This document shows positions 22,341 to 33,203 of a stretch of 64,000 bases of DNA, piece after piece (the first letter of the stretch is position 1; every line of letters starts with the position of its first letter). Both the position numbers and the translations under genes were made by a program. This stretch comes from Hypoxylon rubiginosum (lineage: Eukaryota > Ascomycota > Sordariomycetes > Xylariales > Hypoxylaceae). Below the pieces are notes generated by a model. That model had not been told where the DNA came from. It did no database searches and saw nothing but the letters and a program-made list of their open reading frames with translations. The stretch is from the NCBI GenBank assembly GCA_902806565.1, contig CADCXA010000024.1, positions 1,240,001-1,304,000 on the forward strand, in the 5' to 3' direction.

Positions 22341-24799
22341 TCACGAAAGGTTGCTGTGGCTCTTCTTCCGCCCTAGACTGAAGCTGAAGCTCTTCTTGAG
22401 TTTGAACTGTTGTTCCGGCTTATCATGGCCTGCTGCCGAGCTCTCGCCATTCTGTCCGTTTTCTGTCACCTCTACACTGTCCCGTTTCATCCGATCTTTG
22501 TTAAGAAAACCGAAACTCTTTCTGGACATTGTCCTACTCCCTCTGTTCGACCTTTGCAACGACGGTACGCTGTCATCCTGCTCTTGGCGGTTGGCATCCT
22601 CTTCTTCCGCCATCTTTTTGCTTGCCTCCAGAGCTTTTCTCAAGTCCTCCTGCTCAGTCCTACGCGCCTCGCGTAGCCGAGTTTCGTTTTCTCTCCGCTG
22701 CTTCTCCTTGGCCTTGAGCTCCTCTTTCTCTGCAATTTTCCTCGCCTTTTCCTGGGCTTTGGCTTCTTTCTTCTGTCGGCTCTTGTCCTCCTTCGATGCT
22801 AAGTCTCCCTTAAGCGTATTTACTCTTGTCGGAAGTAAGGGAACAGGTGGTATTTCCTCTTCAATTTGATGCGGTAATACTGGTAGGGACGCTGTCGGGC
22901 TGATTGTCATGTCGGGCGCTGTGGCGGCGTGGCCTAGAGTGGTTAATCCTTCTTGTTCCATGGTCGGCCGTATCGGCTGGGTCTGCTGCCTCGACAACCC
23001 GGGAACATGCCCATTCGAATGGCCTTCCTCTTGGGCAGCGCCGGCCTTTTCGCTCGCTATCCTGACCTCTTCAAGACCCTCTGCCTCTTGCTCTGCTCGT
23101 ACCTTTTCGAATGTTGTCTCCTGGTAGAATAGCACGTATGCGCAAGCCATACCCGGCTTGTCCCCGAAGAAGTTCCGGACGTAATGCTTATCGACCGGTT
23201 CCACCATCTCATCATCGAACAAGAGCCAACCTCGATCTTCTGTCTTGATCACAGAGACGTAGTGCCCATGGTACGCGTTGCCGCCGATGTGGATGACGAC
23301 CGCGTACAGTTCATATAGTCGGTCGGGATCCTCAGCGTCGTCTGTCGTATTGAACATCCTCAGCTGATAAGGGTACACCACGCGATGGAACAGCTTCTGC
23401 AATCGGCTGTAGTCTTCTGTATACTTAAACCTCTTTAAATGTAACGCCAACACCTTAGGTAAGCGCTTAATCTTCATACGCTTCTCGGCTTCTTGCAGAC
23501 CTCCGCAGTGGTCGCAGTGGAACTTGTTCCTCTCGCAAAGCATCTCCTCCGCCGAAAACTTCTGCAAGCATGCAGTCACCGAGGTATGCTCTTCTAAATC
23601 AATCGACAAGTCCAGGAATGTCTCGTCGCGCTGGGAAGCTGTCTCACAAGTGAGGCATTTCGTCTCCGATGTCAACACTCCCTCGAAGATATCATGTACC
23701 CAGCCTGTTCCGGGTGAGTTGGTACCGTTCGGGGTAGTCTTAGCGATTGCCCCTAGGGCAGCTCTGAGCGACTCCTCTACACCGTCCCTGTTGAGGAGCG
23801 CTTCGTCTTTTAGTAACCGCCTAGCAGTGCTTTCGACATTTGAGATGATATCATTCAGGACGAGTCCGTAGAACTCGTGAGCATCCTGGTGCATCGAGTT
23901 CCGAAACATCTCGTTGTCACGCTTGAAGATCTCAAGAAACCGTTGCGGACTGAGAACCCCTGTGCGAACAGAGCTGTCGACGAGCGCCATGAATATATCC
24001 CTGAGGCCGGTGAATGTACATTCATCCATGCCGTAAGTCTCGAAGCTTTCTTGCGCCAGTTCTAGTATGGGGCCCTTCAACATTGCTTGCTTCTTCTTGT
24101 ACTCAGGCGTGTCGGGTTTATCCTCTGGCCGAACTGCTTGGGGCTGTCCGGAATTGATCTGTTTCCTTTTCTCTAGCGCATCTGCTGCGCTGTTCCCTTT
24201 CTTTGCATTCGCGCCACCGTAGGCCGCGCCGTTCGTGACTGGAGCCCGGATTTGGACGTTTACCCTGGGTCGAGTACCGTTCGGCGTATCTGACGGTGAT
24301 AATGGAGGAAAGTTAAGGACCTGCTCTCGAAATGGTACAGTATAATAGAGTGCTTGAACGATCGAATTACAATAGCTACATCGGGGTTAGAGTACAATAA
24401 TTTCGAACAAGATGAGTGGTCGTTACCAAGTGTTACCAAACTACATGATGAACGTCAGCGTCCTCTCTATAGGAGAGTGAAAATATGTGTGGAGTGAAAC
24501 TTACATTTTCCATGCCAAAGAACTTGTCGCTCCCATCTTGCCGAAGTGCGCCGGCACTCAGGAGCATCTTATCCAACGGTGTTACCTCCGGCGCAGCCTC
24601 TTCTTTCTTCTTTTGCGCATCTTTACTTGCCGAACCCGAGGCCGCCTGTTGGCGTGTCAGCATGTTCAAGTGACTATCCTCCATACGCACGAAGGACGCC
24701 GTGGCACTCTATACAGAAGAGACACCTCTAGCAATCTTGAACCAGGGTCGAGCGACTTACAGCACCGTTAGGTTTCCATTTCGTTAGGAAGCTAGCCAT
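22341..24799 (-). CDS. creB: CreB-type ubiquitin-specific protease (USP12/46 family)
   Basis: Exons are 24799-24761, 24708-24505, 24440-24427 and 24375-22341, giving 763 aa, close to Aspergillus CreB. CreB is the deubiquitinase of carbon catabolite repression and works with the WD40 protein CreC. The Cys box [20 protein letters not shown] has catalytic Cys86. The Zn site is Cys326/Cys329 (CLTC) and Cys373/Cys376 (CDHC). The His box is [12 protein letters not shown] with His457. A strongly charged coiled coil rich in Lys/Glu/Ala/Arg follows at about 610-690, and the end is [14 protein letters not shown] low-complexity insert lies between the Cys box and the QESFETYG region. Exon 3 is only 14 nt and encodes FGNT plus the first two bases of the catalytic Cys codon. 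Splice sites are GTAAGT..TATAG, GTAAGT..TGTAG and GTAACG..TGTAG. A 4-kb non-coding stretch lies upstream. Confidence 0.95.
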
Positions 24800-27700
24800 T
24801 GTGAAGGTATATGCCGCCGAGTTACAGGTCTAGCGCAGGTTTGGTCGACACAGGCCAGCGGCGGAGCGCGGCGGGAGGTTAGCGAGAACGAACGAGATCG
24901 ATGGCGATAGTCATTCGAAGGGCTAGTTTGCGACAACGGACAACGTGGAACTTGGGGGTTTAAGAGGTATACGAGCGGGGATGATATAGGATGGCGCTTC
25001 GAGAGTCGAGCTTTCTACGTCGGAGATGGAGTTAGGTCTATTCGTGGTTCTAACGGGCGAATCCTTCGGACTCGTTCAACCAAGTATGTGGCTTCGGCGG
25101 TAATGGGGTGATATTGGTGTTGAAAAGGCCGGCAACTTGTATTACCAAGTTGACGCGGCCAGTATATCGAATTTTGACAACAGAACTTGACGATAAATTT
25201 TGAGAGGTAGATAAGTGACGAATTTTTGCAAGTGAAAAGGTCTAAAGGGTCGCGCAGCGAAGAATCGAAGAAGAAACGAGTGACTTTCTTTGGATCGATG
25301 TAGAAGGATTCGATCGGACGGGATGCATTGGAAGGAGCCGGAAGTATGGCCGGGTGTGGTCGTGCCGCTGACGGTGCTGAGTGCCCAGGTGCCCAGGTGC
25401 TAGGTACTGCCCCAGGTTAGGTCACTTAGGTCACTTAGGTACATGTAGTAAGTCACTCGTTCACCGCACACCCTGAACCACTGAACCTAAACACCCTGTA
25501 GACAACCCTGTGAACAACCCTGAAGGAATAACGCCAGCGCCACTATTTAGCAGTGGAAAAAAGGGCCTGGAGATTCAAAAGATGGGGTAAAATAGACCTA
25601 TGCCCGCCCCCCCTTCTCGCACTAATACAAACTTAGGTAGGTACCTACGCTATTTCTCCACTACAGTTGTAGATTCAGGCGGAGACAACGGTTCTTTATT
25701 CAAATTCGAATAAGCGCGTCCTGTACAACATGTTGGAAGTTTGGTACGGTCTATGGGATCTTTGGGGTCTCGTTCTTGTGGGATGTGTCAAGTTGGGTAA
25801 GTTATCGAGTCGAATCAATCTTTGAATCATAGGAATGAATAACAGAAAAAATAAAATAAAATTGGATGTAGGTACTAACTCGGTTCTAATAGGACGAATA
25901 TTACGATATATACAAAATATCCCTAAGTTTTCCCATAGGTACTCAGCTTGATCTCAATCAGATACATTTCGCCTGCAGTAGCATATCGACATGACAACCA
26001 GTCAGGCTCTTGACTCAATTCCAAACTCGGCAGTTTTCCCAAAGAGGGGATTCTCCATCTACAGTAGAGTTGGAGAGAAAAGTAACCTGACAGCCTGATT
26101 ATCATTATCAATTCATTTGTCAAAATATATAAGGCTCGAATCGCCTCCCCTATTCTCGCCTCGATATTTCTTCCTTTCCTAGATACTCTATACTGTCTAT
26201 CTCCCACTACAACTTTCATCTCGGGGATTTCTCGCTCAGCTACTTCCCTTCTGCGACGGAGCAGTCGGAGCTTTCTCCTTCGTACTACCACCTTGAATAT
26301 CAAGACCTATCAACGTCGACGTTGCAATTGGCAAGCGGCGAGATCGTCCAAGTGGGGGTAGGGGGGGCATCAAGTACAGAATAGCAGAATAGCTACTATA
26401 CCTAGTACGTACCAAAATACCAGTACTGCAAAGAGGTTTCTTGGGACTTTTTTTAACCCATGTCTCACGAGCTCCACTTGCCACGCTCCCAAGTCCAGGC
26501 CAAGCGCAGTTTGTCGCTTTGTGGTTTGGCCGTTGGAGGAGTTCTAGACTTGAAGGGGCAGGTGATCAGCGCAGCGCTATTGGGACGACCGGTCCCGATG
26601 CTACGGAACAGCATATTTCGCTCTTCCCGTTTTAACATCACTGACGGGCTGACGGGCAACACCACGGTACTGATCATCATGAAGATTGACACCGCAGTGT
26701 GTCACTACGGAATGGTCCGATACTGTGGTGTAGCACTGTTATGATGGCCGTGGTGGTGAACTGTGTAAGACGGTAACTCGCGTCTCCTTTGCCGCAAATC
26801 AGATCAGGCTTATTCTCCAACACGAGACATCGGTTCCTTGTTCACCTGGCGTGGTACAAGCTAGAAGGAATCTGATTATCGAACTTTTGTGGGGTTTTAG
26901 CCGCCAACGACCGTGGACCGTGGTGACGGACATACAAGCGGGCAGGCGGGCAACTCCATCGACAAGACCGGCTATGGGTTTGCATGGCTAGGCCCAGTCT
27001 GCCAGTGTAGGCCCCAACAAATCATGCGCTTTTATGTGTAATCCTGGATGCGGCCCTGCAGGTGCTGACGAATGCGTTTCGGCCGAATCCTCCTCCTTTC
27101 GATTGCGCACGTAGGGGACACAAGCAATCTACGAAAGCTCTATGAGCTCTTCTACCGACGATAATATTCCTATACCGACCTTTCTGATAATTGTGGTGAT
27201 GATCTACCTATACGTATGCCCAGAAGCCCAAGCAGCCAAGCAGCCCAAGTCAGGGGGAGGACCTGAAAAGCCGCATCTCGGACATTTAGCTACATACCCA
27301 AGATACGTATGGCGTTCCCGCTAATACAATTTCCAGGCTTTTTTTGTTACTGTGCTAGGTGCTAAGCACTCTTGGCCAAATATCTAACCTAGGTGATCTG
27401 CATGTCGACAGAACCGAGAAAGCGCCGTCTTGCATCGAGAGCAACCAACGAGCACACCAGTCACGAGCGAAGCGCAGCCCATTACATGTATGGTATGGGT
27501 GTGTGCATCTCGCAGCAACGCGCGATGACGGAATGCAGAGGCCGTGGCGTGACCTAATCTGCCCTACAAGCCACTCTGCCACCGCCCAAGCCCAAGCCCA
27601 AGCCCAAGCCCATGTGGCCTGCAAGGGCTGACGGGCTGGGACGGGCTGGACGGGCTGCAATAGCCTTAATAAGAAACGAGAGAAACGCCTTCTAGAAGGC

Positions 27701-28766
27701 AGCCATCCATCGCGGGCTACATCCGTATGCGTGCTACCCCAAGCTGACGCCAGTCGTCAGTGCTTTCTGATACAAAAAGCAGCCAACCGCCAACGCCAAC
27801 TGGGCTGAATACCCAGATACCCCACTCACCCGCTTCGTTGATAGGCGTACTTCTATACCAATACCCCTCCTGTTCTCTTATAGTATAACACCTTGTCTCG
27901 GAGCGAACGCCACAGTTGCAATGACCTATCGAAGGTGAAGTTCATATACTGCCTCCTAACTCATATCATATCATTCTCGTGTCATTCTTATCTAGGGGGC
28001 TAAATGCTTAGTATGCATAAGTTTTCTATAGGCTTATCAGCTCGTCTATATGTATGCCTCTTAACTATTCGGCAGGGACTGCATATAAACAGTTCTATTA
28101 GAAAATGAATGATTTGATCTCTCGGATTATCTTCATCAGTTAGACCATGCAAGTAGTTGAGTTGTTATCCCAGCTATATTATAGGAAATATGCCCTTATC
28201 AATATATGCCTAGGTATGTATCATGGAACAGTACCAGCCGGTGATAATGTATCGCGAATGTTGCCAGTTGGAGAGCTCTATGCAAGTTGAACAGGATTTC
28301 ACTATCTTGAAATCGGGGTTTCGCATATTACTCGGGAAGCCTTCTATGCAACCTCTCGTCACAATTATATAATTTTCAACCCAAATTGCAGCTTACATCC
28401 TCCCCCTAGTAAATATACCTATCACTACCAGACTATTTTGCCTGGCGATGCAGAAGAGATCGGCCAGCTATCTACCTTCAGCTCGACTGCGCGGCCATCT
28501 ACGTTTATATAGATTGGATCGCACCAAAAGGGAACACAATAACAATTATCCATTTAATAAGAGCTAACACTGTGGAATCGTAAGGAACTCAAGGAACTTG
28601 CTAGGACATGAAATACGGCAGCACGGAAGTCATCACAGACACCTATGCCGCGACCCCTCATCTTGACTGTTATATACGGGAAGTGTTACAGAGTAGGCGG
28701 TGCAGTGTAGCCGATTAGCAAACCTAAATATACCGAGCCTTTCGGACTTGTTACCCTCCTCCCCCC
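24800..28766. other. 4-kb intergenic region, no gene supported
   Basis: The creB promoter lies at its left end and the phosphate-carrier 3' end at its right. I found several short open frames (for example around 25923-26303 and 26236-26692 on the minus strand) but none resembles a known protein, and no splice model joined them convincingly. It contains CCCAAG and GACGGGCTG simple repeats near 27.6 kb and AT-rich patches near 25.8 and 28.0-28.4 kb. Confidence 0.5.
27585..27608 (+). repeat. CCCAAG tandem repeat, 4 units
   Basis: Four perfect hexamers are followed by a degenerate ACGGGCTG(G) array at about 27628-27658. Confidence 0.85.
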
Positions 28767-30072
28767 TTACTTCTTCTCCGGCGGCGCGGCTCCTCCCGTC
28801 GTCGGGAAGCCCATCCACATCTTGAAGTAGTCCTTTAAGAAATCGTTAGCATATCTGGTTCGTACATAATAGACCCCGAAGATCAGAAAGGAGTAGAAGA
28901 AGAACACTTACGTAGATCATCCACTGCAGACCGGTAAGGGTACCGATCATGACGATCCGGACGGGCAGGCCATTCCACAAACCCATAAAACCCATATCCT
29001 TATAATTCCTGGCGACGGCGGCCCCGAAACCCTCGCCGGCCTTGCGGTTGGCGTTGAGCTTGCTGACCAGGACGTCGGCGGGGTGGGAGACGACGGCGCA
29101 GAGGATGCCGGCGATGTAGCCGCCGGTGAAGGAGACGGCGGTCTGGGCGCCCTTGCCGTAGTCGCCCTTGCTGCCGGGCAGGCGCTCGTAGATCTTCTCG
29201 ACGATGGTCTCGAACGAGGCGAACTTCATCATGGTGTAGGGGATCTGGCGGCCCCAGAGCGGGTACAGGCCCTTGTACAGGCCGCCGACGCCCTCGGCGG
29301 CCGTGATCTTGCGGATGCCGTCGAGGGTGCCGGCGTACGGCGGCGGGATCGTCGTCTGCATGCGGACCTTGACGGCCTCGAAGGGGCACAGGGCGAGGTC
29401 GGCGAGGAACTCGGCCGAGGCCGAGGCGGTCAGGTAGAGGACCGTCTTGTACTTGTACGAGTTCTCGGGCCCCGCGAGGTCGGAATACTTCTTTTTGAAG
29501 TACTCGTACCAGCCGTACTTGAAGGCGCCCTGCGCCGAGTAGCCGAACAGCGTCGGGCTCCAGCCCGTCAGGACGCCCTTGAAGCCCTCCTGCCGCAGGA
29601 TCATGCCCCACGCCTGGAAGTTGCCCTTGTACAGCTTCGCGTCCACCTGCCGGCGGCACTTGACGAGGTCTAGGGGCGTCATGGCCGTGTGCGTTACGCC
29701 CTGGAATGAACCCGTCGTGAGATGATAGTTCCTATATATATGTTGACGATGTGGGTTCTATTCAATTCAACTTACGCAGGCGAGGAGACCGCCGAACGTC
29801 GCGGCAGCGTAGAACGTAGGGGTGTATAGCTCCATCTGCTTGCCGGCCGTAGCTTGGACCTTATTGCTGGCCTTGTCGAGCTCCAGCTGCGCTTCGGCGC
29901 TCAGCTTCTGGGCTTTGTTCTTCGCATCGTCGACGACGGAGTACGCGCCGTAGAGTTCCGGGCGAGCTTGGAACGGCGTGGCTTTGGGGGCCGGGTTAGT
30001 CCGGATCCCGGGCTTTAGCGAAGAGCCGAAGGACTGATGAAGGACATATTGATTGGGAAATAGGTAAGACAT
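28767..30072 (-). CDS. mir1: Mitochondrial phosphate carrier (Mir1/PiC)
   Basis: Exons are 30072-29776, 29700-28912 and 28832-28767, giving 383 aa. The product imports phosphate with H+ across the inner mitochondrial membrane for ATP synthesis. The three carrier repeats each show their signature: PLDLVKCRRQ, PFEAVKVRMQ and HPADVLVSKLN, with the family pieces FKYGWYEYFK and GLYPLWGRQIPYTMMKF. A long N-terminal extension (about 90 residues, with a helical KNKAQKLSAEAQLELDKASN stretch) precedes the first membrane segment. The C-terminal exon encodes DYFKMWMGFP and ends PPEKK. Introns are GTAAGT..TCCAG and GTAAGT (branch GCTAAC)..TAAAG, both at phase 0. Codons in exon 2 are nearly all G/C-ending up to about 29010 and ordinary after that; exon 1 is ordinary. 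Confidence 0.96.
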
Positions 30073-31221
30073 TGCGTCTTCTGGTAAGTCTTGAATTGTT
30101 GTATTAGTATGCTGGCGATCTTATCAATTAGGTTTATTAGGTAGGTATCGCTTCAGGTAAGATGCTCTATATTTCCAGGCTATAGAGCTTCGAAGCGGTA
30201 GAGGAATAAACAAAGAATCGTGGCTCTTAGGATTAGGTATCGTACCGTATTGTCAATTGTATTATTGTTATTGTATTTCACAGTCACGGGCTGGTTGAGA
30301 TGAGATCGGTCGCAATTCTAATTCCCCAATGCCAATGCCAAATTACACTGCAACAATGAAGGAACGACACACCGAGACGAGCAATACAGCTGCCGCTACA
30401 CAAAAGATAAACGTCTAAGCCAGAGATGTCCAAAGATGTCGAAGGAGGCTGAAAGGTTTTGTTAGGGAACAGAAAGAGTAGAAGAGGGCAGGGGAGATCC
30501 GGAGATAAGGGTCCTTAATACCCTCCTTTCACCAGTCCAATCCAGTTGCTCTTCCCTCTTACAACTGGATAAGTCTCGTGTTAGTGACGTCGGAGAGACC
30601 GGCAGGGCTGAATCGGGTCAGGAGCTTATCCTTGCCGCACGACGGCATAAGAGCTTTCACCAATTAGAAGTTGAAGATTCCGATAAAGTGGGCAGTGTGG
30701 TTGAAACTACAGCAGGAAATAATAAGCACTTGCATGAGCTCTTTTCTTCTTCTGAATTGAAGAAATTGATGAAGAAATTGAGATGATGAGCCATTGCCGA
30801 GTTTGAGAAGTGTAGAGCCACCAATATTATCATAATAGTTGCTATGTTAGGTGATTCATAAATTACCGTGTGTAATAAGAAGGACGAGCATTGATATTAA
30901 TACTGTTGTTTTGGATTTCTCATGATGATTCTAGTGATGTACTTGTAGGCATCTTAAAGAAATGATAGTGAATAGTGGGGTGATGATTAAGGCAATGAAT
31001 GCCCCGCCTGCAGCAACTTTCAGGCCCCTTTGAAGATCTTCAGCTGCCGTCATCCCTTGTCTCCCGCCGAAACCCGAGCAAACTTCAAAACAATATACAC
31101 AACCGCATCCATAATTAGAACATCGTCGGAAGATATAGACGCCTCGTCCAGTCCAGCTCATCGCCACTTCAGAGATAATACATTACGACCTTGCCCTTGA
31201 GTCCATCGTACATACATTACC
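30073..31221. other. Divergent intergenic region of mir1 and the CBS gene
   Basis: This 1.15-kb stretch should carry promoters for both flanking genes. A 78-codon minus-strand frame (31167-30931) lies in it and is listed separately. Confidence 0.55.
30931..31167 (-). CDS. Possible small membrane protein, 78 aa, weak
   Basis: An ATG-initiated frame begins MAMSWTGRGVYIF and contains one hydrophobic stretch (AAGGAFIALIITPLFTIISL) near its end. An inner Met would give a 40-residue protein. I recognise no family. It lies in the divergent promoter interval close to the CBS gene, so it may be chance; a single predicted membrane segment is the only point in its favour. Confidence 0.15.
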   Translation of the reverse strand: MAMSWTGRGVYIFRRCSNYGCGCVYCFEVCSGFGGRQGMTAAEDLQRGLKVAAGGAFIALIITPLFTIISLRCLQVHH

Positions 31222-31902
31222 ATGGCGCAAACGATCAAGGGTTCGGCGCATATCGGTCCCTCGCCTCTCGGAGCCCAGCCGTTCGTCTCGAAGTGGTCAT
31301 CACGGTATAGAGGAGTGAGATAACCTTTCCAGTCTTATAACAACTCTAGAGCACAAGACATACATACCTAGCTAGTTCTATGTAGTCAGGTCAAGGCAGT
31401 AAAAGATTGCAAATGCCACAAAGCAGGATCTGCCTATGTGAAAGCTACCAGGGCTAATACAAGTTCATGCGCACAGGCAACCGTCCAAGACCTCGAGCCC
31501 CCGTCGGCCCTGTCGCTGAACCCGTCGGACCCCATCTCGCTGGCGCTGATCTCGGCCTTCGAGCGCGACTACACGCACCTGACGATCGTCGACGCCGACA
31601 CGCGCGCGCTGCTCGGCTACATCGCCATCCCCGTGCTCCAGGCGCAGCTCGACGCCGGCCGGGTGCGGCCCGAGGACCCCCTCTCGAAAGCCATGGCCCG
31701 CTTCGAGCGCCGCGGCCGCAAGTACAGGGTCATCACCATGGCCACCACCCTCGAGGAGCTCGAGGAGTTCTTCGAGGGCGGAGGGGGACCGGGAGGCCAG
31801 AAGCAGGAGTTCGCCGTCGTGACGGACGAGAATAGGAGGTTCGTCCTGGGCGTCGCCACGCGGAGCGACCTCGAGGAGTTCGTCAAGAGGCGGCCGGCGT
31901 GA
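31222..31902 (+). CDS. CBS-domain protein
   Basis: Exons are 31222-31314 and 31477-31902, giving 172 aa. The product belongs to the small fungal CBS-domain proteins: the start MAQTIKGSAHIGPSPLG, then TVQDLEPPSALSL, DYTHLTIVD, ALLGYIAIPVL, KYRVITMATTLEELEEFF and the end FVLGVATRSDLEEFVKR. CBS pairs usually bind adenine nucleotides; the ligand here is unknown. Splicing is chosen as GTGAGA (31315) to GCACAG (31476), phase 0, giving SSRYRGATVQDLE. An alternative GTATAG (31305) to TACAAG (31463) also keeps frame (SSRSCAQATVQDLE) but has a weaker donor and is less like the family. Exon 2 codons are G/C-saturated. Confidence 0.88.
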
Positions 31903-32390
31903 TCGTAAGGAGGGACGGGTAGAGCAGCATGGAGATGTAGAGAGAGATACACACAAAATAGCGGCGGCTTAGGCGGCCGGACTAATGAGATATTACGCGG
32001 GCATGACGAGCGGGCCGTTTACACCCAAGACATCATGGCGGGACGGCGCTATTAAGGGGTGTTTTATCACGTTGGGCTCGAGATTGATACGAAGTATACG
32101 TTGAGGTTTTCAACACCTTGGACGAACTAGGCTGTGGCTTTTTCATTCAACAGGCAATGGAAAACGAGATTTAATTCGAGTGTGGGACTAGGTCTTTTAG
32201 CTTCTACCCATTGTATTCTGAAAAGCGATTTAATAAAAGATCATGTCCACATATCCAACATAGCCACATATAGGTATTCTTCTCTCTCTCGGATCCCGTA
32301 TCTCATAACCCCAACTTTGCCGATCCAATACCAGCTCCTTGCGGAACGGAGACACGGCCAACTTGTGGAACATCCAAATCTACACCGAAT
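31903..32390. other. Convergent intergenic region
   Basis: It holds the 3' ends of the CBS gene (+) and the lipocalin-like gene (-). Nothing else is seen. Confidence 0.6.
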
Positions 32391-33203
32391 TTACTCGGGG
32401 ATCCAGTCGTATACCATCTTGAAGCTGACGAACTGGTCGCCCTTGGCCACGACGACGTTCCGCACGTACCGCCTCTCGCCGCCGACGGACTGGAAGCCCC
32501 AGACCTGAAGCGCGGTCCAACCCGCGTCGAGGCTCTCGACCTGATTCAGGATATGCGTCTCGCCCTCCGGCCCGCCCTTCTCCCCCTCGTCCTCGAGCCA
32601 GTCCAAGGCTACAAAATCATCCTCGACCCAACCCCCCTTCCGCGCTTCCCCCTCCTCGCCGACCAGAGACGCGAGCTCGGCGGGGCCGAGCCACCGCGAG
32701 CGCCCGCGCACGTGGCCGAAGAGCCAGTCGCTGTGCTCGCGGTACACGTAGTCGAGGCACCGGTTCTCGGCCGTGCCCCGGACGCCCGCCGTCGCCACCT
32801 GCTGGATGTCGACGCGCGTCACGAGGTCGTCGGGCCGGTCGGTCGGCGGCGACGGCGCGCCCTTGTACTGCTTCACGTGCAGCGTCACGGTCGCGGCGCC
32901 GATCGCCCGGCGCACGAGCCAGCCGACGCCCTGGAGCTGGAGGGCCGGGTCTATGGGGTCGGAGAGGGTCTTGTTCTGTTTTGCGGGGGTGGTTTTACTT
33001 CTTAGCATATATGCCTCTGTTATCCACGCCACGCCCCCCCCCCTTTTCTCCTCCCGGCGAGACTCGTCTATTAGGTGGAGGAAAGGGATGAGAAAAAGGC
33101 GGGTATCTTGGGATGTTGGTTAGGCTGGGCACGCGGGTGGCTTGCTTACCAGAACCCACTTCCCGTTCAGATCTCCGATTGTCTTAGTCGCCGGGGCCGC
33201 CAT
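32391..33203 (-). CDS. Conserved fungal lipocalin-like protein, unknown function
   Basis: Exons are 33203-33150 and 32975-32391, giving 212 aa. The N-terminus MAAPATKTIGDLNGKWVL followed by NKTLSD, with WxL-type strand motifs, and the middle (AATVTLHVKQY, ENRCLDYVYREHSDWLFG, GWTALQVWGFQ) fit a fungal family of small beta-barrel, lipocalin-like proteins; my family assignment is from remembered patterns. There is no signal peptide or membrane segment, so it is probably cytosolic. The 174-nt intron runs GTAAGC..AACAG at phase 0. A Gly/Glu-rich charged insert lies at about 130-160. A ligand or reaction cannot be read from the sequence. Confidence 0.82.

Noticed and set aside
26236..26692. Adjacent minus-strand frames that could be a broken gene
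   Set aside because: The two frames overlap out of phase and neither resembles a protein I know; a frameshifted gene could not be supported.
29000..29673. Long open frames on both strands over the phosphate carrier
   Set aside because: Both are shadows of GC-saturated exon 2; the carrier frame has all family signatures.
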